This document shows positions 1 through 5,368 of a stretch of 5,484 nucleotides of DNA, piece by piece. The notes beneath the pieces were generated by a model, which saw only the letters and a program-made list of their open reading frames with translations, was not told where the DNA came from and made no database searches. The stretch spans positions 1 to 5,484 of the forward strand of contig JAGVII010000416.1 in assembly GCA_020056155.1 (NCBI GenBank), in the 5' to 3' direction. This DNA comes from Afipia sp. Its GTDB lineage: Bacteria; Pseudomonadota; Alphaproteobacteria; Rhizobiales; Xanthobacteraceae. A program made the translations under genes and the position numbers. Position 1 is the stretch's first letter. Each line of letters starts with the position of its first letter.

Positions 1-94
1 AAATGGCTGCCATGCACGGTATTTGACGAGGAATAAAGGATCGCGCACCATCGCGCATACCAACATCCCTCGCAACCGTCAGGCTCCCGAAAAA

Positions 95-865
95 ATGCAA
101 CCGATCAACGATTACTGCAGCGTCATTCGTCGCGACAACGGCATTGCACAACTAACGATTACTAATGCAGGACCGCTCAACATTATGAATTCAGCGGTGA
201 TCCGCGGCGTTCGCGAAGGGCTGGAATGGCTTGGGAAGGACCGCGAGATCCGCGTGCTGATCGTGAGAGGTTCGGGCGAAAAAAGCATGATCGGCGGCGC
301 GGACATCAAGGAGATGGCGACCCTCGATCAGGCCTCGGCTGAAAAGTTCATCACCGGATTGCGCGATCTTTGCGAAGCGGTCCGGCAGTTTCCCGCGCCG
401 GTGATCGCGCGGCTGCGCGGATGGTGCCTCGGCGGCGGACTGGAATTCGCGGCGGCATGCGATCTGCGGATCGCGTCGCAAGATGCAAAGTTTGCGATGC
501 CCGAGGTCAAGGTCGGTATCCCGTCCGTCATCCACGCGGCTCTGTTGCCAAGATTGATCGGCTGGGGACGCGCGCGCTGGCTGATCCTGACTGCGGCCAC
601 AATCGACGCGCCCACCGCACTGAACTGGGGACTTGTCGATCAGGTCGTTTCCGAAGCCGATCTTGACGAGGCGATCGCAACCGCCGCCGCCGCCATTTCG
701 GAATGCGGACCGGAAGCTATGCGAAATCGGAAGGCGCTTTTGAGGGAGTGGGAAGAACTCCCCCTTACGGAATCGATCAATCTCAGCGTCAGCGTGTTCG
801 GAAAATCGTTCCTGACCGGCGAACCCCAGCGCCACATGCAGGCTTTTCTCGACAGACGAAAATAA
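95..865 (+). CDS. Enoyl-CoA hydratase/isomerase (crotonase) family protein
   Basis: This is probably a cytoplasmic enzyme that hydrates or isomerises 2-enoyl-CoA thioesters, as in beta-oxidation or breakdown of aromatic-derived acyl-CoAs. From the ATG at 95 it has 256 residues, the usual size for single-domain crotonases. The oxyanion-hole strand reads GGADIKEM at residues 67-74 and the second conserved block is CLGGGLEFAAACD at 111-123. Glu117 and Glu137 (in FAMPE) sit 20 residues apart, matching the two catalytic glutamates of rat hydratase (E144/E164), so true hydratase activity is plausible. The usual GAGGTQRL stretch after the second Glu is replaced by GIPSVIHAALLPRL (141-154), which may mean a different acyl substrate. 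The frame is open to the window edge, and a TTG at 23 would add 24 residues. I prefer ATG 95 because similarity starts right after it, although its ribosome site is weak (AGG at 81-83). Substrate cannot be told from sequence alone. Confidence 0.88.
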   Translation: MQPINDYCSVIRRDNGIAQLTITNAGPLNIMNSAVIRGVREGLEWLGKDREIRVLIVRGSGEKSMIGGADIKEMATLDQASAEKFITGLRDLCEAVRQFPAPVIARLRGWCLGGGLEFAAACDLRIASQDAKFAMPEVKVGIPSVIHAALLPRLIGWGRARWLILTAATIDAPTALNWGLVDQVVSEADLDEAIATAAAAISECGPEAMRNRKALLREWEELPLTESINLSVSVFGKSFLTGEPQRHMQAFLDRRK

Positions 866-902
866 CTCATCCGACGCACGAAAATAATTCATGCGAGTTT
901 GG

Positions 903-920
903 CATGCCAAGGCATGTTTT
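903..920 (+). terminator. Possible weak terminator hairpin after the hydratase gene
   Basis: CATGC (903-907) and GCATG (912-916) can form a 5-bp stem with a CAAG loop, extendable by two G-U pairs into the TTTT at 917-920. It lies 37 bases after the hydratase stop. The stem is short, so termination would be weak. The same bases overlap a perfect 12-bp palindrome at 899-910, so a protein-binding site is an equal alternative. Confidence 0.25.
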
Positions 921-934
921 AAACGCCGAACTGC

Positions 935-970
935 TTGTCCGGACTCGATTCATGCTTTTATTGTCCGGAC
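935..970. repeat. Two direct copies of TTGTCCGGAC, each with an 8-bp palindrome
   Basis: The 10-mer TTGTCCGGAC occurs at 935-944 and again at 961-970, a 26-bp period. Within each copy GTCCGGAC is a perfect palindrome. Both lie in the non-coding gap upstream of the thiolase promoter candidate. Placement and symmetry suggest a pair of binding sites for a dimeric regulator, but the family of that regulator cannot be named from the sequence. Confidence 0.45.
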
Positions 971-975
971 GCGGA

Positions 976-1003
976 TTGCAATTTCCGCGCCCTTTCATAT
1001 GAT
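976..1003 (+). promoter_or_regulatory. Candidate sigma-70-type promoter for the thiolase gene
   Basis: A -35-like TTGCAA (976-981) is followed after 16 bp by a -10-like TATGAT (998-1003; five of six bases match TATAAT). A start near 1010 would give a leader of about 45 bases before the ATG at 1056. The -35 hexamer lies between the arms of an inverted repeat, CGCGGA (970-975) and TCCGCG (984-989). The -10 hexamer overlaps a further inverted repeat at 999-1012, so regulation by a bound protein is likely. Confidence 0.45.
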
Positions 1004-1012
1004 GTATATCAT
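999..1012. promoter_or_regulatory. Candidate operator ATGAT-GTAT-ATCAT
   Basis: Perfect 5-bp arms ATGAT (999-1003) and ATCAT (1008-1012) flank GTAT. The site covers the putative -10 element of the thiolase promoter, the classic place for a repressor. Its AT-rich character stands out from the GC-rich surroundings. Short palindromes of this shape are bound by GntR- and TetR-type repressors of acyl-CoA metabolism, but assignment to either family is inference only. Confidence 0.4.
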
Positions 1013-1055
1013 CTAACACGGTCAGGCTCCGTGCGCGAACCAGGAGAGCTGTTGC

Positions 1056-2249
1056 ATGTCCACCTCCGATCCCGTCGTCATCGTTTCCGCAGTCCGCACG
1101 CCTCTTGGCCGCTTTCAGGGCGATCTGTCCTCATTCAGCGGACATAATCTCGGCTCGCACGCCATCGGCGCGGCGCTGGAACGGGCGAAACTGTCGCCCG
1201 AACAGATCGACGAAGTTCTGATGGGCTGCGTACTTCCGGCCGGACAGGGTCAGGCCCCTGCCCGTCAGGCCGCGCGCGGCGCGAAACTGCCGGACGCCAC
1301 CGGCGCCACCACCATCAACAAGGTGTGCGGATCGGGCATGAAGGCCACCATGCTGGCTCACGACCTGATCAACGCGGGCTCGGCGAACATCGTTATCTCC
1401 GGCGGCATGGAAAGCATGTCCAATGCGCCATACCTTCTTCAAAAGGCACGCAGCGGCTATCGTGTCGGTCACGACCGCATCATCGACCACATGATGATGG
1501 ACGGACTCGAGGATGCCTACGAGACCGGCCGCTCCATGGGTGACTTCGGCGAAGCCGCCGCGGAGGCCTATCAATTCAGCCGCAAGGATCAGGACGACTA
1601 TGCCGTCGAAACGCTGACCCGGGCGCGCAACGCCGTCCAGAGCGGCGCTTTCAAGAAAGAGATCGCGCCGATTTCCGTCAAAGAAAAGGCTGGCGTTCGT
1701 GTCGTTGAAAACGACGAGCATCCGCTGAAAGTCGATCCCGCCAAGATTCCCAACCTGAAGCCGGCATTCCGGCCGAATGGCACCATTACTCCGGCAGCCT
1801 CCTCGGCGAATGCCGACGGCGCGGCCGCGCTGGTTTTGACTCGCCGTTCGATCGCGGAACGCGAAGGCCTGCCGATCCTTGCCGAGATCAAGGGCCACTC
1901 GACGCATAGCCAGGCTCCAGACTGGTTCACGACCGCCCCCATTCCGGCGATCCGTAAACTGCTCGAGAAGGTCGGCTGGAGTGTTGGCGACGTCGATCTG
2001 TTCGAAATCAATGAAGCCTTCGCCGTGGTGCCGATGGCGGCCGCCAAGGACCTCGGAATTCCGCGCGACAAGCTGAACATCAACGGCGGCGCATGCGCGC
2101 TCGGCCACCCGATCGGCGCAACCGGCGCCCGGCTGATCGTGACGTTGCTGCACGCGATGGAGAAGAACAACGTTCAGCGTGGCATTGCCTCGCTTTGCAT
2201 CGGCGGCGGTGAAGCCACCGCCATCGCGGTCGAGCGCAAACTCAACTGA
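1056..2249 (+). CDS. Thiolase family protein (acetyl-CoA C-acyltransferase / acetyltransferase)
   Basis: A cytoplasmic thiolase that either cleaves 3-ketoacyl-CoA with CoA (degradative) or condenses two acetyl-CoA (biosynthetic). At 397 residues it has the normal family length, with nothing missing. The N-terminal signature VVIVSAVRTPLGRF is at residues 7-20. The nucleophile Cys91 lies in KVCGSGMKA, followed by the GGMESMSNAPY motif (117-126). The C-terminal half carries NEAF (319-322), His351 in GHPIGATGA and the second active-site Cys381 in CIGGGEA, so the enzyme should be active. The start is well supported: AGGAGA (1042-1047) sits 8 bases before the ATG. The 190-bp gap behind the hydratase and a separate promoter candidate suggest its own transcription unit, although partial read-through is possible. 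The neighbouring hydratase favours a beta-oxidation-type role over polyhydroxybutyrate synthesis, since no phaB or phaC lies in view. Chain-length preference is unknown. Confidence 0.93.
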   Translation: MSTSDPVVIVSAVRTPLGRFQGDLSSFSGHNLGSHAIGAALERAKLSPEQIDEVLMGCVLPAGQGQAPARQAARGAKLPDATGATTINKVCGSGMKATMLAHDLINAGSANIVISGGMESMSNAPYLLQKARSGYRVGHDRIIDHMMMDGLEDAYETGRSMGDFGEAAAEAYQFSRKDQDDYAVETLTRARNAVQSGAFKKEIAPISVKEKAGVRVVENDEHPLKVDPAKIPNLKPAFRPNGTITPAASSANADGAAALVLTRRSIAEREGLPILAEIKGHSTHSQAPDWFTTAPIPAIRKLLEKVGWSVGDVDLFEINEAFAVVPMAAAKDLGIPRDKLNINGGACALGHPIGATGARLIVTLLHAMEKNNVQRGIASLCIGGGEATAIAVERKLN

Positions 2250-2273
2250 TCGGCGCTTCGCCAACTTGCAATG

Positions 2274-2295
2274 CACCGGCGGGATTCCGCCGGTG
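2274..2295 (+). terminator. Strong hairpin after the thiolase gene, terminator-like without a T-tract
   Basis: CACCGGCGG (2274-2282) pairs perfectly with CCGCCGGTG (2287-2295) across a GATT loop: nine base pairs, eight of them GC or adjoining GC. It begins 24 bases after the thiolase stop codon. No run of T follows (TCATAAGCC), so it may be a weak terminator, a pause site or a 3'-end stabiliser of the thiolase mRNA rather than a textbook intrinsic terminator. Confidence 0.5.
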
Positions 2296-2355
2296 TCATA
2301 AGCCGCATACCCGGCAGGCGGGCTACGTTATTCCTGTGCAACCTGTGGTGAGATC

Positions 2356-3636
2356 GTGAAGCGAAACAGTTCGATACGACGGATCGTCGTCACCGGAATG
2401 GGGGCCGTCTCGCCGCTCGGCTGCGGCGTCGAGAGCAACTGGTCGCGTTTGATCGCCGGGCAATCCGGCATCCGCGCATTATCGGACAATGTGGCCGCCG
2501 ACCTGCCGGTGAAAGCCTGCGGCACCGTGCCCGACATCGTCGATGATCCGGAATTCGGCTTCGATCCCGACCGCGCGGTTCCAAAAAAAGACCAGAAGAA
2601 AATGGATCGCTTCATCCAGTTCGCCATGCTGGCGGCGGACGAAGCGATCGCACAGGCCGGATGGACTCCTCAGGATGCGCGCTCGCGCGAGCGCACCGCG
2701 ACAATCATCGGCTCGGGTGTCGGCGGATTTCCCGCCATTGTCGATGCGGTCCGCACGGCCGACGAACGCGGCGTTCGCCGCCTGTCGCCGTTCACCGTCC
2801 CCTCGTTTCTGGTCAACCTCGCCGCCGGACAGGTTTCGATCCGTCATGGCTTCAAGGGCCCTCTTGGCGCGCCCGTGACCGCATGCGCTGCCGGCGTGCA
2901 AGCCATCGGCGATGCCGCACGCCTCTTGCTCGCAGGCGAAGCGGATGTTGCGATCGCCGGTGGCGCGGAAGCATGCATCGATCGCGTCAGCCTCGGCGGA
3001 TTCGCCGCCGCCCGCGCGCTCTCGACCAATTTCAACGATGAGCCACAACGCGCGTCGCGTCCTTTCGACCGTGATCGCGACGGCTTCGTGATGGGCGAAG
3101 GCGCAGGAATTGTGGTGATCGAAACGCTCGACCACGCACTCAGCCGCGGCGCAACGCCGATTGCCGAACTTGTCGGTTATGGCACGACGTCGGATGCGTA
3201 CCATATGACGGCCGGACCGGAAGACGGCGACGGTGCGCGACGCTCGATCGAAATTGCGCTGCGCCAGGCGGGCATCTCTCCCATCGAGGTTCAGCATCTC
3301 AACGCCCATGCAACATCGACGCCCGTCGGCGACAATGGCGAACTCGCGGCGATCAAGGCAGTATTCGGCACCGAAGGTGGGGTCGCAGTAAGCTCGACGA
3401 AGTCCGCGACGGGCCACCTGCTCGGCGCGGCGGGCGGGCTCGAGGCCATCTTCTCGGTTCTGGCTTTGCGCGACCAGATCGCACCGGCCACACTCAATCT
3501 CGATCATCCGGACGCTGCGGCAGAGGGCATCGATCTCGTGCGTGGCGCCGCGCGGCCCATGGCAATCGAGCATGTGCTGTCGAATGGCTTCGGATTTGGC
3601 GGCGTCAACGCGAGCGTTTTGTTCCGCGCCTGGTAA
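2356..3636 (+). CDS. Beta-ketoacyl-ACP synthase II (FabF-like)
   Basis: A condensing enzyme expected to join malonyl-ACP to an acyl chain, releasing CO2, in cytoplasmic type II fatty acid synthesis. It has 426 residues against about 412 for E. coli FabF. The Cys-His-His triad is complete: Cys177 in VTACAAG, His318 in NAHATSTPVGD and His354 in KSATGHLLGAAG, with Lys349 also kept. Phe414 in GFGFGGVN corresponds to the gating Phe of FabF; the usual Thr in GFGGTN is Val here. The N-terminal RRIVVTGMGAVSPLGCG is typical. The start is GTG, placed because similarity begins eight residues later and GGTGAG (2347-2352) lies 3 bases upstream. No acyl carrier protein, FabG, FabZ or lipid A acyltransferase gene is adjacent, so this is likely a secondary FabF paralogue rather than the housekeeping copy. 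A specialised chain-length role is possible but unproven. It ends 9 bp from the convergent regulator gene. Confidence 0.9.
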   Translation: MKRNSSIRRIVVTGMGAVSPLGCGVESNWSRLIAGQSGIRALSDNVAADLPVKACGTVPDIVDDPEFGFDPDRAVPKKDQKKMDRFIQFAMLAADEAIAQAGWTPQDARSRERTATIIGSGVGGFPAIVDAVRTADERGVRRLSPFTVPSFLVNLAAGQVSIRHGFKGPLGAPVTACAAGVQAIGDAARLLLAGEADVAIAGGAEACIDRVSLGGFAAARALSTNFNDEPQRASRPFDRDRDGFVMGEGAGIVVIETLDHALSRGATPIAELVGYGTTSDAYHMTAGPEDGDGARRSIEIALRQAGISPIEVQHLNAHATSTPVGDNGELAAIKAVFGTEGGVAVSSTKSATGHLLGAAGGLEAIFSVLALRDQIAPATLNLDHPDAAAEGIDLVRGAARPMAIEHVLSNGFGFGGVNASVLFRAW

Positions 3637-3645
3637 CGGCGCGGA

Positions 3646-4164
3646 CTATATCTTTCTGGCTGCCGCTCGCTTGTTCTTCACAAGCAGATAGTCCCGCGTT
3701 GCAGTCGTCGCACCGCGGCCGGGTTTATACATCAGTTCGTCGGACGGCACCGCTCGGCCAGAGGCAGTCCGGACGATCAGTGGTGCGATCGCAGCGCCGC
3801 TTTCGCGGTCAACAGCAACGACCGGCTCGTTGCCGGGTCCCGAGGCCCAGCGGTCGCCCCATTGCATGATCGCCATCAGCGGGGTCTGGAACTCTTTCGC
3901 CTTCTGTGTTGGAACGTACTCGAACCGTGTCCCGCGTTTGCCGACGTCCATTTGTACCAGCATCCCCTCCTCGACGAGATGCCGCAACCGGTCGGTCAGT
4001 GTGTTCCGTGCAATGCCAAGTCCGCGCGTAAAGCCCTCGAACGTTCGGACACCTGCCAGCGCGTCCCGCAGGATCAGGAGAGACCACGCATCGCCGAGCA
4101 TCGCGAGGGCGCGCGCGATCGAGCAGTTCAACCGTGCGAAAGATGGCTCGCGCATACCAGTCAT
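3646..4164 (-). CDS. HxlR-family winged helix-turn-helix transcriptional regulator
   Basis: A DNA-binding protein of the HxlR family, which usually acts as a dimer on a divergent neighbour. It has 172 residues. The family signature runs from Cys14-Ser-Ile-Ala-Arg-Ala-Leu through LGDAWSLLILRDAL (23-36); the recognition helix is about 49-63 (LGIARNTLTDRLRHL) and the wing about 70-84. Residues 110-172 form an extension beyond the 110-120 residue minimal family size, containing a DRESGAAIAPLIVR stretch of a kind often seen in longer proteobacterial members. Cys14 is the only cysteine and sits where redox-sensing relatives such as YodB and CatR carry their reactive cysteine, so a thiol switch is a fair inference. 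The ATG at 4164 has a modest GAGAG site just upstream; a second ATG three codons in (4155) is a possible alternative. Divergent arrangement with the reductase gene suggests that gene as target, plus self-control. Confidence 0.9.
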   Translation of the reverse strand: MTGMREPSFARLNCSIARALAMLGDAWSLLILRDALAGVRTFEGFTRGLGIARNTLTDRLRHLVEEGMLVQMDVGKRGTRFEYVPTQKAKEFQTPLMAIMQWGDRWASGPGNEPVVAVDRESGAAIAPLIVRTASGRAVPSDELMYKPGRGATTATRDYLLVKNKRAAARKI

Positions 4165-4188
4165 TTCTCTCTTTTAGTTGCTGAATAA

Positions 4189-4213
4189 GACTAGTTGTAA
4201 TAGCGAACTAATC
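4189..4213. promoter_or_regulatory. Candidate HxlR operator between the divergent genes
   Basis: GACTAGTT (4189-4196) and AACTAATC (4206-4213) form an inverted repeat matching at seven of eight positions around a 9-bp spacer. A third TAGTTG (4175-4180) lies 17 bp to the left in direct orientation. The element sits near the middle of the 95-bp gap between the regulator and the reductase gene. On the minus strand a -10-like TATGAT (4216-4211) adjoins it, so binding could repress the regulator's own promoter. Assignment to the HxlR protein rests on position only. Confidence 0.45.
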
Positions 4214-4230
4214 ATAGCATTTCGCATCAA

Positions 4231-4243
4231 GCCGCAAAGCGGC
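4231..4243 (+). other. Small GC hairpin just before the reductase ribosome site
   Basis: GCCGC (4231-4235) and GCGGC (4239-4243) can pair around AAA, giving a 5-bp GC stem five bases before the GGGAGGA ribosome-binding site (4249-4255). It could protect the 5' end of the mRNA or tune translation. It may also be chance in GC-rich DNA. Confidence 0.25.
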
Positions 4244-4259
4244 GATTTGGGAGGACACC

Positions 4260-5237
4260 ATGCACAGTGTTCAGATCAACGCGTTCGGCAAGCCGTGGGA
4301 AGTGGTCGAGACCGTCACCCTTCCCGATGTCGGTTCTCCGGGGCCGGGTGAGATCGTCGTCGACATGGAGTTCTCCCCGATCAACCCGTCGGATCTCGTG
4401 CTGATGCGCGGCCTTTATGGCGTGAAGCCGAAGCTCCCCTCGCCGGTTGGCTCCGAGGGCGTTGCTCGCGTCACCAAGGTTGGTTCTGGTGTGGCCGAAA
4501 TCAGGGAAGGCGACCGCGTGCTGTTTCCGAGAGGAGCATCAACGTGGCTTACGCGCAGCAAGGTCAAAGCCGACGGGCTGTTTGCATTGCCAACCGGGGC
4601 GGACCCGCAGCAGCTTTCGATGCTGATGGTCAATCCTCCGACCGCATATCTCCTGCTCACGGAATACGTCTCTCTCAAGAAGGAAGACTGGGTGATCCAG
4701 AGCGCAGGCAACTCAGGTGTCGGTCGCGCGGTCATCGCCATCGCCAGGCAGATGGGTATTCATACCGTGAGCGTCGTGCGACGCCCCGAACTGATCGACG
4801 AGTTGAAGAAACTCGGCGCCGATGTCGTTCTGGTCGAAGGCCCTGATCTGGCCAAGCGGGTTGCGGAAGCGACCGGCAAGGCGAAGATCATGCTTGCGCT
4901 CGACAGCGTTGGCGGCCCCGGTCTGATGTCGCTGAATGATTGCCTCGCCAACGGCGGGACGCTGGTCGCCTATGGCGTGATGAGCGGCGGGCCGGGCCCC
5001 TTTTTCACGGCCCCGAACATCTTTCGCGATCTCACGCTCAAGGGATTCTGGCTGTTGAACTGGTTCAACAAGAGTACGCCGGCGCGCGTTGTCGAGGTTC
5101 AGAAAAAGATGGCCGGGTGGATCGCAGACGGAACGATCTTTACGCCCGTGGAGGCCACCTACCCGCTAACCGAGTCCGCAGCCGCGATTTCCCATGCTGC
5201 AAAAGGCACGGGCAAGATCCTTTTTAAAGGTTCCTGA
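4260..5237 (+). CDS. Zinc-free MDR oxidoreductase of the 2-enoyl thioester reductase (MECR/Etr1) type
   Basis: Likely an NADPH-dependent cytoplasmic reductase of trans-2-enoyl thioesters (CoA or ACP), or a quinone/enone reductase of the same superfamily. It has 325 residues in the medium-chain dehydrogenase fold. The N-terminal catalytic part shows INPSDLVLMRGLYG (41-54); Tyr53 aligns with the catalytic Tyr of human MECR and yeast Etr1. Then come NPPTAYLLL (125-133), the nucleotide-binding AGNSGVG (149-155), VVRR (172-175; the Arg residues suit the NADPH 2'-phosphate) and LKGFWLLNW (260-268), all MECR-like. The only cysteine is Cys228 and the zinc ligands are absent, so automated names such as zinc-dependent alcohol dehydrogenase would mislead. 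The start is firm, with GGGAGGA 4 bases before the ATG. Divergent from the HxlR regulator, it is the obvious candidate for its control. Preferred substrate (enoyl-ACP, enoyl-CoA or a reactive enone) is open. Confidence 0.87.
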   Translation: MHSVQINAFGKPWEVVETVTLPDVGSPGPGEIVVDMEFSPINPSDLVLMRGLYGVKPKLPSPVGSEGVARVTKVGSGVAEIREGDRVLFPRGASTWLTRSKVKADGLFALPTGADPQQLSMLMVNPPTAYLLLTEYVSLKKEDWVIQSAGNSGVGRAVIAIARQMGIHTVSVVRRPELIDELKKLGADVVLVEGPDLAKRVAEATGKAKIMLALDSVGGPGLMSLNDCLANGGTLVAYGVMSGGPGPFFTAPNIFRDLTLKGFWLLNWFNKSTPARVVEVQKKMAGWIADGTIFTPVEATYPLTESAAAISHAAKGTGKILFKGS

Positions 5238-5368
5238 CGGCGCGCTCTGCCGGAGCCTCTGAATCGGACCGGCGCAAGCGCTTCCGGCCAACTAGTGGTG
5301 CATGGTAGGCCTTCCTGTTCAGCGCCGCCCGACTGGCCTAGAAGGAACGGGCATCACCGGAGCGCCCC

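Noticed and set aside
1..36. Possible tail of an upstream gene (frame ending in TAA at 34-36, peptide KWLPCTVFDEE, or frame ending in TGA at 24-26)
   Set aside because: Only seven to eleven residues are visible and neither is recognisable, so no gene can be supported.
78..87. GTCAGGCTCC upstream of both the hydratase ATG (78-87) and the thiolase ATG (1021-1030)
   Set aside because: The distances to the start codons differ (7 and 25 bases), and the core CAGGCTCC also occurs inside the thiolase gene, so chance is the simplest explanation.
191..910. Minus-strand open frame of 239 codons across the hydratase gene
   Set aside because: No recognisable motif, and it overlaps a conserved gene completely.
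1131..2276. Long minus-strand open frame of 381 codons across the thiolase gene
   Set aside because: Its product is rich in Arg, Gly, Asp and Ala with no recognisable family motif, and it mirrors a gene with complete catalytic motifs; such antisense frames are usual in GC-rich codon-biased DNA.
2479..3573. Long minus-strand open frame of 364 codons across the FabF-like gene
   Set aside because: Same reasoning: low-complexity, Arg- and Cys-rich translation with no domain, opposite a gene with an intact Cys-His-His triad.
5238..5290. Possible terminators after the reductase gene (CGGC/GCCG, GCTC/GAGC and CCGG/CCGG stems)
   Set aside because: All stems are only 4 bp and no T-run follows.
5306..5340. 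Inverted repeat TAGGCC (5306-5311) and GGCCTA (5335-5340)
   Set aside because: Six-bp arms with a 23-base loop and no extension; too weak to call a hairpin or operator.
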